Below are positions 42,247 through 54,411 of a DNA stretch of 64,000 nt, piece by piece. Source of the stretch: Cladopsammia gracilis (taxonomy: Eukaryota > Cnidaria > Anthozoa > Scleractinia > Dendrophylliidae); the NCBI GenBank assembly GCA_022457155.1, contig JAJGOT010000207.1:942501-1006500 (forward strand). Direction: 5' to 3'. The notes beneath the pieces were generated by a model. That model made no database searches and was not told the origin of the DNA. It saw only the letters and a program-made list of their open reading frames with translations. The position numbers and the translations under genes are program-made. Within the stretch, counting starts at the first letter, position 1, and every line of letters begins with the position of its first letter.

Positions 42247-43604
42247 ACGGTCTATCAGGGTACATTGTTATATCGGGGTTGTGTAACATCATCTTCGTTT
42301 TATAGGTAACTAAAATGCCATTTAGTTTGCCAATTTTAGCAATTACAATCCTATACATCAATCCTGTCAAATAGCTTCATTGCAGGAAAAAGTTTTGTTG
42401 TCAAGGGCACTGGTGCTGTGATTTTTGAGGTACCTTTTACCTTAGAGTTATATGTTGTCGTAAGAAATATACTTCCCTAAACTAAAAAGTCGCCAATTTG
42501 AACAAAAGTTGGCAGGAAAAAGAAGAAAATAGAATATGTAAATCTAAACTGGAATTGTGGAATGCCAAAAGTACTCAAGCATCATTAATTTTTTAGCAGC
42601 GTCTCAGGTGGCAACCTTCGGGGGTCACTATTAACGGGAGTTTGCTTGAGGATGGAACATGCTATTTTTCAGGGTGTAAGAAAAAGCTACTCTGCCTAGT
42701 ATGCTTTGTTACGCGATGTCAACATGTTTTTTCCTTCAATCGTTGCAGGATTTATTGGGGTATTTGTCTCCCCTCCCCCCCGTGAAAAATAAAAGGCTCT
42801 ATCACGCTTTTGCCATAATTGTCTAAATTTGGTTTCAGATGGTGTTTATATCCTGGACAATGTAAATCAGCACATTTATGAGGGATGGGGCACAGTGAAA
42901 GTGGGCCTCATATTTTACAACAAAAAGTGATCCCGGTACATCTGTCTCTCCTTGTCTTTACTTAGGGAATTTCACTACTTTGGCTTGGCTGGTTGTTCGA
43001 AAGCCGATCATTTCTAATGTAACATATAATGTCTCGTGCTTTGGACAACTGGACCAAACCAGGACTTTGAACGTATATGTTATGTCACTTGATGATTTAA
43101 GTATTCTCGTCTTATGACCAGGATATGATTGTGCTATGCAACAATGATGACTCTAATTGCTCTGTGACCCCAAGTGGCAACAGCCATACACCCTTTGCAA
43201 TGGTGAGTCCATAAATGTGTCAAGACAGTGAAATCTCATCATTTTTAATGTCCTCTTTCTTGATGAAGTCTGTACTCGAGATAACTTTAGTACGATTCCC
43301 AGGTCGCCCAATCTCATAATACGAGTGTCTGAAAGTGCTATAGTAGCTGCATAATAATTTGTACGCAAAAAATACTTCTCAGTCTTAGCGCTAAACATGT
43401 GAAAGAGTTCAAAGCAAAAATCGATTGCCTTGTTTATATTTTCCAATGTCTATTGTCAATTTCCTTGTTTCCGTAAGATGTCTTGGCCTACCTGTGCCAG
43501 ACCACCCAGGAAAAAAGAAATGTATAATAGAAGGAAGGTAAGCCATTTTTGTTTAGAATCCTTCCTTGTCTGAAAGATTTTTCCCAATCAAATTCTAATA
43601 TCCT

Positions 43605-43835
43605 TTTTTTAATGACATCTATTCAATGTCATCTTTTCAATTGTGGTAGGTTGGGGGGGAATCTGGCGATTGACTTATTTCTCATAGATCTGCTATATTT
43701 GCAAAATGTTTTCGTTTAATGACAGCTATTCAATGTCATCTTGAGTTTTTGGTGGATTGGGGGGTCGGGGGGAAAGTCAAAATTTTCAAATTTTTTTAAT
43801 ATCATACAATCGATGTCATCTTTTCAATTCCGGCG
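43605..43835 (+). repeat. Three-copy imperfect tandem repeat
   Basis: The phrase AATGACA(T/G)CTATTCAATGTCATCTT followed by a T-rich and G-rich segment recurs near 43,612, 43,718 and 43,798, with about 100-bp spacing, the last copy shorter. Confidence 0.6.
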
Positions 43836-44017
43836 AGGGTCTCAGAGCCTCATTGTCAAACCTGGTACATCATACACATACGTCAGTCACTGTGACCTGG
43901 GGGAATGTTATGCAAATGAGCTGTCAATCACATGGAAACGAGGCTAGACTAACCCTTAGAAAAATACCTAATTTTAAACGTTTTGGTGTCAACAGTGTTA
44001 TTTGCTTATGTGCTAAA

Positions 44018-45070
44018 ATGCCGGGAAAAAAACGAGTTCAGGAGATGGTGAAGAAGGCCTTGTCTGGCGACCAAGATGCCAATAACTGTTTCCATCTTGA
44101 AAAATCTACAGTAGTATTTAACAAGAAATTCACCTGCCGCTGGCCAAAATTGTGTCTTCATTACCAAAATATTCTTGCACAGTTGGTCGCTGCCGACACA
44201 CTTGGCATGGAAGGTGTTTCCCTCACCTATAAACACTTCCTGCAGTACCTTACGTAGCTGGCCAAGCACCACTTCAAAAAGTCGCTGGATAAAGACACTA
44301 AGGTAAAATGCAAACGTGCTTGAGCAAATACAGATTCTGACCTTGGATGTCCCGCATGAAAAACGTCGATCCTACAAAGACCAGGTATCTTCTGGTGAGG
44401 AAGATGATGAGACAGCGCAACCTAAACCTAAAAGAAAGTGATTTGACATAGTTGAGGATAAGGAAGACGAACTGGAGGATGAGCGACAAGGAGAGAAGAG
44501 AGAAGAAGACTAAGAAGTAGGGAGAAACCATAGTGACCAGCACTAAGAAATGTCAGAAACACAGTCACCACCATCGTGTGAAATGTAGATTTTCCCGCTG
44601 TACCTACTTTGGGTTAAATTTAAAAAGGCACTTGAAGATCCATGTCAGCCAAACAAGATTCGAGAAGACATCTCACAGGTAGCTTCTGCAATGATGAGTG
44701 GGCCTAGAAAGCGAGGAAATCGCATCATGGACAATGTTAAGAAGACCACCAAAGTAGGACGCACTCGGAAGTGCTGCCGTGTACCTGGGTGCAACAGTGT
44801 CATGTTGTACATGTCTACTCATCTTCGACAAGTACACCTTAAGAATGCCAAGCCCTACAAAGGTCTCTCTGAATTGGAACACTTTGTGTACCCCAACACA
44901 TCAGATGCAGTTGAAGAGCCTGCAGAACCACCACCCACAAAACCCCAAATCACCAAAGAACCTCTTGCAGTGCCATCCACGAGTAAAGAAACTGAACAAA
45001 ACAAAAGACGATGAGGACAGTACTGAGAAGGAAGAAAATGGTTTCTCGGTCCATGAGTCTACCAACACAC
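44018..45070 (+). pseudogene. Zinc-finger-like protein remnant
   Basis: Segment 44,018-44,257 encodes MPGKKRVQEMVKKALSGDQD and RWPKLCLHYQNILAQLVAAD, ending in a stop. After several stops, 44,550-44,690 encodes VKCRFSRCTYFGLNLKRHLK-IHV, and the frame 44,691-45,014 encodes CCRVPGCNSVMLYMSTHLRQ-VH. Both are C2H2-type fingers with C-x4/5-C and L-xx-HL-xx-H spacing. A Pro/Glu-rich tail follows. Frames change three times with stops between, so the gene is decayed. The first block has no family I recognise. Confidence 0.5.
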
Positions 45071-45829
45071 ATTGCAGCAAGACATAGAGTGAAGTGTCAG
45101 ATGCAGAGGACGAACAAGATAAAGAATGGACTGGAAAAGGATAGCATGTCACTGTAACAGGCAATGTCAAGGCAGAAGACATTACTCCACCACAACATTC
45201 GAGAGCCCACCATCAATAGCCTCCAATGCAGACATCCTTAGTGCTCGTCACGCAATCTTTCCTCCCCCACGAACGTCTGACACAACCGACAAAAACGTAA
45301 GCCAGTAGGCATTCACTCATTGTGTTATAAACAGCCAATCATAAGCTGTGAAAGAATAGAAATCAGCACCCGTGGGTTATTTTCAGCAAAACGCTCTGTG
45401 GGCGCTTGGATAAGTGATTCCATGTTCTTATTCCTCGCCTATGTATTGTATTCGGTAAAAGTGCAGTTGACATCTCAGGGCTAATCAAAAGTGCCATCAA
45501 CATTGATGTTACAGTATATTCTTCAAGTGAGCTATTTATTTGTACCATACACTGCCTTAGGCGCCTCAGACGTCTCAAAAACGTTTCATGAAACCTCCAA
45601 AAACTGAATGGAGAAATAAGAAAAGACTTTGAGAAAGGAGGCTTGAGAAGAAAGAGATTAGAGGGACTCTAGCTCTTCATCGGAGGGGGGACAACTTGCC
45701 GCAGCGCCAATTGAACGATCGAATACTTTGGGAACTTTGGTAGAAAACAGCGCTCGTAGCAGCACTAAGAGCACCGCAATCATTGAGCTTCCCTACTACT
45801 TGCTCTTCTTATGGCCAGGAGCCCTCACA

Positions 45830-46420
45830 ATCATTCGCTTATTTGAGCTTCTTTGTCTCACTACCTCCGCCTTCTCTGTTTTTAATGTCGACTCCAGTGG
45901 CAAAGACGAAGTCAACACCTCAATCAAGTGAAGTCGTGAATCCAACTTCTGTGAAACTAACCATCAACTATCCCAGCCAAACGGTAAACAAAATTCTTCC
46001 CAAAGAATTCGAAGCCATTGGGAAGGCTCTTGCCTATGGACCAACAAAACGATAGGCAAAAGTGGTGGTGAAATGCACAACGTTAACACATGTTGTCGAG
46101 ACATTGCTAAATGAAGTAAATGCTGAAGTGAGTGGCTTGTGCTCACGAAATAATCCATCGCTGTTGCAGGAATGTGGGCAGAGTGATCTTAGAAATTTTG
46201 AATTTCAATCACTGTGAGGAATGGAAAGAAAGGGCTCCTATTTTCTTCTCCTTTTTAATGACTTGTTGAATTTCCGGTTCAAGAGTGCAAGACGATGTGA
46301 AATGGCTTCCCAGTGCAGCGGTTCATGATGTTTTGCTGAAGCAGAGGAATCCAATAATGAATGCAACTGCAAGTGTACTCAGAGTCCTTGCCAAAACTGG
46401 ATCAATGGAGGTACATTGCT
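45830..46420 (+). pseudogene. Remnant of an uncharacterised multi-copy family
   Basis: Frame 45,783-46,055 ends with SVKLTINYPSQTVNKILPKE. After a stop, open sequence in a second frame encodes HVVETLLNEVNAEVSGLCSR and LLQECGQSDLRNFEF, then another shift gives HDVLLKQRNPIMNATASVLR. Such a Cys-light helical region followed by LLKxRNxxM occurs in uncharacterised multi-copy coral proteins, recalled without a name. It may be the continuation of the zinc-finger-like remnant upstream. Confidence 0.4.
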
Positions 46421-46525
46421 GTTATTTTCTTTTTTTACAGTGCATGAAGTACTCACTAAATGTATTTCATTGTTTATTTACAGTTCATTTCTGTATAATT
46501 CGGTATATCTTTAAGGCAGTGTTAC

Positions 46526-46604
46526 ACTAGGCAATATTTTGTGCAACTTGTCTCTCAATTTTTGTTGCGACACAAGTTGTGTGAAAAATTGCCTAGTGTA
46601 ACAT
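46526..46604. mobile_element. Small foldback repeat
   Basis: AGTGTTACACTAGGCAAT at the left and its complement ATTGCCTAGTGTAACA at the right enclose about 45 bp that also contain CAACTTGT and ACAAGTTG, so the whole 79 bp can fold into one hairpin. It looks like a miniature inverted-repeat element. Confidence 0.75.
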
Positions 46605-46619
46605 ACATCGTAGGGCTTG

Positions 46620-47720
46620 TCATACAATCTTTCCCCGTCTGCTAAACACTTGCGTGGCGAGCCCTAAGGATCTCTGTGTTGGAGGCTAGTATATCTTTGT
46701 GATGGCTCAGTCAATTCCAAGCATGACCCCCCCCCCCCCCCCGGCATTTGTCAAGTTGTCAGTCCCCATGGTGGGGCATTTGTCAATTTTTCCAACAATG
46801 GGAAATTTCACATATTTATTTATTACCGAGGTTTAATCAATTAAAAGATAATATTATTGTACTAGCGCCATAATCAGCCCCACGCCTACCGTTTTTATAT
46901 ATAATCTTTGCTTCCCCTTCATCTTCACACATTCGCATGTGGTAGGCGCAATCACGGCCAGAAAATACAGTTTGGTAAGCAACAGATTGCAGAGGAAAGA
47001 CTTCAAAAAGCTTTGCATTTCTTTGTTATCAAAAACAATGTTCCAGAACTGATTATTTATAGTCATTTTTGTTTGTAGTAAAAGGACAAGACAGAGCTTG
47101 TTTCCTAGTTGTTGGAGATTCTAAAGCCATCGCTGGAAATCTGGGACATGATTTTTCATGCAGCTTGCATAAACATCTCTTCACAATGGTATAAACCACT
47201 GTTAGAAGTACTGTGTCATGGGCTCATAGTCACGATATAGATGGAGGGGTGAAACACAACGATGTTTACATTTAAGTAAATGCTGCTGACCTAAAATATG
47301 TTGCAGAATTTGAAACCGATAGAAAGGAGAGGAAATTATCTTCCAAACGAGATGTTTAGCAGGACGTTTGGATGATTTTTGGTGGAAATATTGCAGATCG
47401 AAGATCGTAGATTTTAGTATCCCATAAACGCTTTTTCTAAACTATGATGTTTCAGTTTTTCGTTGAAATCCCCCATTTTTGGTGAAAAGTAAAAAGAAAT
47501 TAAAGATGGCAACCAACATTCTTCCAATTCTGCATATCGAAAGGTATTCACCATTCTTAAATGCTGTGAAAGTTTCAGAAAATTCGCCCATAACCTGAGG
47601 AAACTAAGGAAAAATATTCGTAGTCCCCCATTAGCATAACCAAGGGCATGTCAACAAAAAAGGGGGCATAATGTCAGCTGAATGAGGGCAAATTAACAAT
47701 GAATATAACCCTAACCCTAA
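46620..47720. other. Spacer, no supported gene
   Basis: Contains a C homopolymer at about 46,727-46,742 and no recognised coding region. Confidence 0.4.
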
Positions 47721-47836
47721 CATAACCAAGTCTCAGGGTAATATTCGCACCCTACACAAAAAAGCAAAGGGGACCAGGAAATTAAAGTCAGATCCACATA
47801 AAAAAAATTAAACACATTAAAACATGGCCAAAAGTG
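47721..47836 (+). repeat. Direct repeat, copy 1
   Basis: About 115 bp starting ACATAACCAAGTCTCAG and ending AAACATGGCCAAAAGT, with about 90 percent identity by eye to 49,172-49,290. The two copies flank the Rap1-type Myb exon. No LTR features (TG...CA ends, primer-binding site) are evident. Confidence 0.75.
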
Positions 47837-47937
47837 ACGTCATATCAGATCAGCCCATGTGGTTAACAAGTCATGAATATTTGAGAAACATGGCTTTTAA
47901 TCTCGCTGAGATATTAAAGGTTATAGTTTGTCCGGGG

Positions 47938-48080
47938 GAAGAATTATGCTAATGAGCTCAATTTTTGACTTGCTGTAACTTTTAAGAGGATTATTGTTTG
48001 GCCTTAAACTTGCAGGTACAAATGTCATCTCCAGGGGGGGGGGGATGATATGCTAATGAGCTTAATTTTTGATCGACTAT
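47938..48080 (+). repeat. Two-copy tandem repeat
   Basis: ATGCTAATGAGCTCAATTTT at 47,947 and ATGCTAATGAGCTTAATTTT at 48,051, each followed by a similar TAACTTTA(A/C) segment, about 104 bp apart. Confidence 0.65.
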
Positions 48081-48172
48081 AACTTTACAAGGAAACTTTT
48101 CTGGGAATGATTTTCTGTTGACTGATAAAAACTGGGCTTGAGCTCAAAGACCTTTTTCCTGTTACAGTCAAA

Positions 48173-48472
48173 ATGAGTAAGAAGTTGTATTATGCTGAAG
48201 AAGACGAGCAGGCTATGCTGGACTTTTTGATTGCCACAGATTCACCTCCAACCAGCCACAAAACCTGGCAGGAGGCCGAAAGACTAGCTATCACCGGACA
48301 TAGTTGGATGTCAATGAAGAATCACTATGTCCGGTCAAAAATGACGAAAATCAGCCCCAACGTCACCATCGCCCCCACCGCCATCACCACCCAAACTAAA
48401 CCTTCTCTCACACGGCAGTATTCCATTTACTGCAATTTTTTAGTTATAAGGCGCACCATTTTGAAAGGTTAG
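48173..48472 (+). CDS. Rap1-type Myb domain exon
   Basis: The frame opens with ATG after a possible TTACAG acceptor and encodes LYYAEEDEQAMLDFLIATDS, KTWQEAERLAITGHSWMSMK and NHYVRSKM. The acidic EED start, the central W and HSW-SMK-HY match the Myb domain of Rap1/TERF2IP-type proteins, which bind telomeric complexes in animals or DNA in yeast. A Thr/Pro-rich tail follows and the frame stops at 48,472. No BRCT or Rap1 C-terminal domain is seen nearby. It may be a host exon or a captured domain in a repeat. Confidence 0.5.
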   Translation: MSKKLYYAEEDEQAMLDFLIATDSPPTSHKTWQEAERLAITGHSWMSMKNHYVRSKMTKISPNVTIAPTAITTQTKPSLTRQYSIYCNFLVIRRTILKG

Positions 48473-48479
48473 GCACACA

Positions 48480-48966
48480 TTGTATTCAAGACCATTGTTG
48501 CTCCATTTTCTCATCAACTTACACTTTGAAAACAGTTGTAAATGTAAATTTAAGAATTTCTAGGCATATCGTGAGAACTATTTTCTCTTAAGTTTATAGT
48601 GCATCTTATAACCAAGTGTTTTACTGATATTTTCGGTTTCTAAACTTAACATGATTCAGTTGCCTAAGTTAGGGTGCCTCTTATTACCGATAATTCACAC
48701 GTTCATGCATACTTACACATACATTCATGCATATAAATTTTTGTAAAATGCATTGACATCAAAAAAAGAAAAATGTAAAAAAGTTAAAAAACCAAACACG
48801 AAAAAATGTTTACATTTTAGTTGTAGATGTCTATACATATTATAAGTATAAGTATAATGCTTAATGTATATATATATATATATCCACCGAATCCGGACTG
48901 TGAATCCATTATTGTGATCCTTTTGGTATGACATCTTTCGTTGGCTCAGGCAGCACCTTCAAAACC

Positions 48967-49020
<54 letters not shown>

Positions 49021-49170
49021 CATGTAAATACCACTGTAAAAAATATACCTATCTTAATTTTTATCATAAGAAATTTTATACATATTGTAGCATAGATGAA
49101 TATATCATTCCATTGTAAAAGTCGGGCTAATTACCCAGTGACCCCCCGAATGGCTTTTGATTACGTTTTT
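48480..49170. repeat. AT-rich spacer with (TA)n tracts
   Basis: Alternating TA runs at about 48,868-48,883 and 48,970-49,016. No gene is supported. Confidence 0.7.
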
Positions 49171-49171
49171 A

Positions 49172-49290
49172 CATAACCAAGTCTCAGGATAATAATCGCA
49201 CTCTACACAAAAAAGCGAACGGGACCAGGAAATTCAAGTCAGATCCCACATAAAAAAAAATAAAACACATTAAAACATGATCAAAAGTAA
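49172..49290 (+). repeat. Direct repeat, copy 2
   Basis: Second copy of the 115-bp repeat at 47,721-47,836, with a few substitutions and short indels in A-runs. Confidence 0.75.
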
Positions 49291-49523
49291 GACAAAAGTA
49301 ACAATGTTCTATACAGGTGTGTATGGCAAACATTCGCAGCTTGTTGTAAACTGCACAATTTCACTGTTCCATAATCTTTTTTGTGTGTACAGAGTTATCG
49401 AAAGAGTAACTTACAAAATAAATATATTCTCTTTCATCATGTATAGTAGTGCTTCTGTTAGTGTAGGGAGGGGGAATTGATATGGCTGTACCAGTTACGA
49501 CTAACATTTATTAATACCTGAAT

Positions 49524-49634
49524 AGAGGTTTGGCATGGCAGCCACGTTGCATGGCAGGAACAATAGATTCTTTTCCCTATGGGAAAGAATGTTCTTTCTA
49601 ATGCAACATGGCTGCCGTGCAAAACCTCTATAAC
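49524..49634. mobile_element. Palindromic MITE, likely TA target
   Basis: The 107-bp unit is one long foldback: TAGAGGTTTGGCATGGCAGC at the left and the complement of TAGAGGTTTTGCACGGCAGC at the right, meeting near CCCTATGGG. TA lies at both borders, consistent with a Tc1/mariner-type MITE. It has no coding capacity. Confidence 0.8.
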
Positions 49635-50296
49635 TAACAACTTGATAAACAAATGCTGTGCCTTATTAACCAAACAACATGGTCTAATCGCTAATCTAAT
49701 CGCTTAAAATAAAAGTTTACATCACTTATACAGGGAGGTTTGATCATTCCTGGTTGTATTGTCTAGATCAATACAGCTGCGTCAAACCTGAGTTTCCTAA
49801 CTTGCTATTTTAGGAGCAATACTCAGCATTTTTATATAAACACTGCATGCTAATAACACTGCAGTTGTTCCAGTTGTTCCCTAAAATGTAGTGTTCCTTA
49901 TAATAACTACAATCACTAAAATGATAACTAATTAGTCAGTGTGACCTGCAGGCTCGTATGTATCACGATTTCTAGACCGCACTGTTTGCTCATTGCCTTC
50001 AAACCATTATGTATACCCATTAAAAGGACTAATATTTACAAGAACACCATCACCAGTGAGCCCAGGGTGGAAAAGCTAGATGAGTGCTAGTGTCTCGAAT
50101 CAAAGGGCTCTAAGAACCATCTCGTTAATGCGAAACATGGTAAGGTTAATTTGAAAGACAAATTAAGGGGCCAGTAGTTATCATGCAAAAACGACAAAGG
50201 AAGTGTAGCGTTTTTTTATTTTTATTTTTTATTTTTTGAGTTAGCAAACCGAATAGCAGCATAAGTGAACATTCTAAAGAGGTACAAAGACCTATT

Positions 50297-50661
50297 AGGG
50301 AGCTTAAGCAATGATGACAGCTACGCCAAGGAAAACGTCACTTGAAAAAAGGATTCGTGCTATTTTAAACAACTTTGCAGTTCCTCCAATTTCTTTAGTT
50401 TATCTAATGTGACTGGATTGTCTAGTAGCTGAATTTGTAGAGACAGCTTTTCAGTTCAAATGGAGAAAGCAGAATTAACTGTCTTGTGTTCACGTTCTTT
50501 ACAAAACCTATAATTTGATCATTTGACGTTGTTGTTTTGCAGGGAATGGCAAAGAAATGTACCAAAATGTAAAATGCACGTGCAGAGGCATTGTTTTTGC
50601 TCATTAAACCTATTTTGTGCCGTTCTCGCTGCCGTAGCCGTCGTGGTTGCTTAAGCTCCCT
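50297..50661. mobile_element. MITE with AGGGAGCTTAAGCA termini
   Basis: Inverted ends AGGGAGCTTAAGCAA with GACG- and GCTACG-rich inner parts (GTAGCCGTCGTGG). Length 365 bp. The terminus differs by one base from that of the Harbinger-like element at 55,571, so both probably belong to one family. Flanking bases (ATT and AAT) do not form a clean duplication. Confidence 0.75.
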
Positions 50662-51076
50662 AATGTCGTAAGGTGTATCATAAAAGCGAGTTGTTATTTG
50701 AGACTTTTCGTCAGTGTTAATTTAGTAGGTGCGTGAAAAGTGTTAACTTTCAAACTATATTTTTAATGTTTGATAGTGTGGATTGTTAAAGTAGTACGTT
50801 TGGGCTGGTTTGCATGATGTAATATTAGTTTGAAGATATTTTCACAAAGTGGGTAAGATTGGCTAACTGGACTAGTTTAATTCTAGTTACTTGATTAATC
50901 AAAGACTCCTAAGAGCCAACCCGTGAATAACAAATGCTAACGCATTACGCAATATTGCGGTAAGCTCATGTTTTCACACTGACACAGTTCAATATTTTTT
51001 TTAAATTAAACGTAAGGATTTTTGACAAACACAAAAAGAAAAATACAGTACATCACTTTCATAATGTTGAGTCCGA

Positions 51077-51106
51077 AGAAGAAAGAAAGAAAGAAAGAAA
51101 GAAAAC
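51077..51106. repeat. (GAAA)n microsatellite
   Basis: Six to seven GAAA units in a row. Confidence 0.9.
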
Positions 51107-51366
51107 GGCCCCAACAAGATTCGAAATGAGTTAAACGGGTTAAATTTTATTACTTCAAGGTAGACAAGCATCAAACCTCGTATCTCAACTTTTTTTATTA
51201 CTTCCATCACTACTTGATACAATAAATAATATAAATATTCTCAATAAGAAGCTTTAAAATCAAAAGTGATGAGGAGTCTCGGTTGAAAATTCCTTTTAGA
51301 TCGATTTTAACTTTAAAACCAGTTTTCTTTAACAAAAATTACACAATAGTTTTTCAATCTTTACAG

Positions 51367-51895
51367 CATTTAATGAAAGATGCAAGTGTAGAATTCGCAG
51401 ACCAACTAGATCCAAGAAACGGTAGGAAGGATTAGCAGATTAAAATTAAAGTAAATTTGTTACCGGCATTAAGCCTTAAAGTGCATCACATAATTTCTTA
51501 TTTGAAAAACGTAGTTTCCATGTTTTTAAACAACATTTATTGCATTGAAAGTAAAAACTGAAATTTCTAACCTTTTCACATCTCCACAAATGGTTTAATA
51601 TGGTCCCAGCTTGTTACGAGGTTAGCTTTAACTTAAATTTAAAATTGTTCATTTGCTTCTTAGTCCAATGGTGCGAAGTTTCGGAAGATGTTGTGAAGGA
51701 GATGACTGCGTACCTAAAGTTGCGTTGCACTGAAATCACTGCAGACGATGTAATTTGTGGAACGCCACCGACGAACATGATTAGAAAGAGGATTAAGAAT
51801 TTCTACAGGGCCAGACGCCAACAACTTTGCACTTCTGCTTTGCCAGGGAAAAGAAGACTGCGGTGATTCCAAAATCGCAGAAACAGGTTGACAAT
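51367..51895 (+). CDS. Two putative phase-1 exons, unknown protein
   Basis: Exon about 51,367-51,416 (HLMKDASVEFADQLDPRN) ends AACG/GTAGGA in phase 1. Exon from 51,665, after CTTAG, continues in frame with EVSEDVVKEMTAYLKLRC, DDVICGTPPTNMIRKRIKNF and a basic stretch. A frameshift near 51,845 is likely, since the alternative frame reaches a GTAAGG donor at about 51,896 in phase 1. No family is recognised. Phase-1 symmetric exons resemble those of the recombinase-like gene. Confidence 0.4.
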
Positions 51896-51909
51896 GGTAA
51901 GGTCTGGTA

Positions 51910-53180
51910 AGAAGCCATGCAACTTGTAAACATAACAGGCGCTACCTATTTCTTTACCCTAAAAAGTGAAGAGAAGAGAGCGAGCTTGAAATGTAAGAAA
52001 GCGAACAGCTTCCATATGAAATGAATCATTGCCAGATTTCTACCAAATTTTGCTCTTCAGTTGATGCTACACGAGAAGCCCTATTTCAATTCATTTTTCG
52101 ATTTTCTTACCTTTTCCATCAAAAGCAAACAGTGCAGCCAAGCTTCACCTCTCTCGCTCGCAATGTGTCGAAAACGTGGACGATGATTGGTGGATCTCAA
52201 TCTGCGTCTGTCTCCTGAGAGGTACGCATAAATGACCTTCTACCTCCTGTTGTGTTTGTCCGCGTTTGAATATGTCAATGGTTCTAACGCAGATTTGTAT
52301 ACTATTAAAATTCAAACTAACCAATAACATTATAGCAAAATAAACAAATGACAAAAGAAAAAAAACGGTAAAAGTTAAAAATGCAATGAACTGACATGAT
52401 CAAAAATTGTCAAGATGTTTGTGATGTCTCTTGTTTCAAAATAATTGATAATGCCACCTCCTATTATCAACTCAAAATCAAGGAGAGCTTTCATATTGAG
52501 CGTTTGAAACCTGAACTTAACAAACAAGTTGATCATGTCAGTTTATCATTGCATTTTTAACTTTTACCGTTTTTTTTTCTTTTGTCATTTGTTTATTTTG
52601 CTATAATGTTATTGGTTAGTTTGAATTTTAAATACTTTTAACGAACACTTCATTACAAATAATCATTGTATTATATATATACGTCTATTTTTAAAAAATT
52701 ATTGTAACACTCACTATGGCTGATGATGATGTTTGAAACATCGTAACATGTTCCGCAAAATCAAAAGTGTGGTTGTATTTTTGAAAATATTTTTTAATAT
52801 TTAGTTCGATAGTTTGTGCTTGTACGTGATGGATAGTGGTTGTTTTTATACTTATTATTATTATTGTATGTTAAGTAGTCCACGGCTCACTGGAAGAGCA
52901 TTTTTGAATGAAAGTGATCCCGTGTTTTTAAACAAAGATGCTGATTCAAAAGAGTAACATCTCCCGAGGATTCTGTGAAGCATTTGATTTACTTACTCTT
53001 TGTCAACTGCTAGTCAGAAAAGTAATTTGAGATAGGTGTGGTTCCTTGCTTCTGTTTCAGAAACATGAATTATGTTAGTACTTCAAACAAATGTGGTCAG
53101 TTTAATATGCGTGGGTATTTGCTGGATCAGAATTTATTTCGAGTTGGGCTTAATAGTACAATTAGAAGGGGGGTTGTTAT
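51910..53180. other. Spacer with an inverted repeat
   Basis: Segments 52,311-52,399 and 52,539-52,627 are inverted copies of each other (for example AAACTAACCAATAACATTAT and its complement), enclosing about 140 bp. No gene is supported. Confidence 0.55.
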
Positions 53181-53189
53181 TTTATTTTC

Positions 53190-53664
53190 TTTTTCAAGAG
53201 ATATTATTTGCCATTTCATTTGATTAAACTTGTTTTAATTTCCTATTTTTTCAGGAAAAAAGGGACAAAGAAACGTCTAAAGCCATGCAAGAAGGATTCT
53301 TAGAGGGGATGAGCACTGAGGAAATACAATCAAAGCGTGCCATCATTCCCCCAGTTCAAAACACTGCGGTGCATGTTCCAGACAGCAATGACGAAGATAG
53401 CAAAAGAGATTTGCTATACCGCCGGAGAATATTCCTCAAAAAGGCAAGAGCCATTGCAAGCAAGTGTTGGATGAGGGGAAGGATGTTGCTGGAAGCTTGT
53501 GAACAGCCAGGCAGCAGCCAGCTTCATGTAGATGATCTGCTGAAGCCATGTGCCAATCCAGGCCCCGGAAATATCCACCCCTCTCGACAAGATTTTTATC
53601 CACACAGTAAATTTGCGCTCTTCAATGTCAGCCGCTTACGCGAGTCAGCACGAGCAAAGTTTTA
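53190..53664 (+). CDS. Putative exon, duplicated downstream (copy 1)
   Basis: After a TTTTTCAG acceptor (53,255) an open frame encodes AMQEGFLEGMSTEEIQSKRA, IIPPVQNTAVHVPDSNDEDS and LLYRRRIFLKKARAIASK. The sequence is helical and highly charged, with no recognised domain. Beyond ASK the two copies diverge. The frame then runs to a stop at 53,663. Confidence 0.4.
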
Positions 53665-53686
53665 AAACCAACATAGCACCTATTTG

Positions 53687-53724
53687 TCAGAATTTATTTA
53701 GAGTTGGGCTTAATAGTACAATTT
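53687..53724 (+). repeat. Short direct repeat of 53,128-53,165
   Basis: The words TCAGAATTTATTT and GAGTTGGGCTTAATAGTACA occur at both positions, bracketing exon copy 1. Confidence 0.65.
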
Positions 53725-54337
53725 TGTCCATCCTTTTCTTAATACAAAGTTACTGTTTGGGTTCAAATTTATAATTTCTGATATCACTAATTCAATACAG
53801 TGACCAAAGTAAAGCTCTTAATGTTGTCAAATTATAGATCAGTAAAACCGTTCAGTGTTTTAATATAGTTTTTAATACAAACAATGTGGAAATAAAATCA
53901 TTGTCATCATAACTATTTCCAGTTTATCTGATTTGACTTTGAAGAACTTCAAGCAAGAAATGCTGAAAAAAGTGTATCCCTGGGGGTGGGGTTTTTGTAT
54001 TGGAAATTTGCCTGACAGGGTGGGGGAATTTATTGAAATTACCATAGTATATTTGTGATTTCCCCTGCTATGTCCTGGGGGGGAGAACCAAATGACTAAT
54101 GCGTAATTTGTATTATTGTGTCTGGTAACAATACAATTCACATAAATATGTAAGCAATTTTGCATTCTAGTTAAATTGTTTCCAATATTACATGCTAAAT
54201 TTTAAAACAGTGGTCACCTTTATTAAGCAGTCAGATGGCTATTCCCCGAGGGTGACTGCTTAATAGAGGTTTGACTGTAGTATGTAACTAGCACCTTTAT
54301 CTGAATTCTAAACTTCCTTTATTTTGGGGAAGGTTAG

Positions 54338-54386
54338 TCTCCTACACAGCTGTTATTACACTGATAACAGCTGCATATAGGAGACA
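54338..54386. repeat. Foldback hairpin
   Basis: TCTCCTACACAGCTGTTAT and the complement of TCTCCTATATGCAGCTGTTAT flank a 7-base loop. Another hairpin (TTAAGCAGTCA and TGACTGCTTAA) lies at 54,218-54,268. Both are probably miniature-element remnants. Confidence 0.65.
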
Positions 54387-54411
54387 AGGGGGAGAGATGG
54401 GGGGGGGGGGT

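Noticed and set aside
47707..47722. ACCCTAACCCTAAC, like telomere repeats
   Set aside because: Only two to three units occur in the interior of AT-rich sequence. This is too short to claim an interstitial telomere array.
47721..49290. LTR retrotransposon with the Rap1-like exon inside
   Set aside because: The direct repeats are short and lack TG...CA ends, and there is no gag, pol or primer-binding site between them.
52720..52760. A further hammerhead-like motif (CTGATGA followed by GAAAC)
   Set aside because: The bases between form a hairpin that consumes GAAAC itself, so the hammerhead stem II cannot form.
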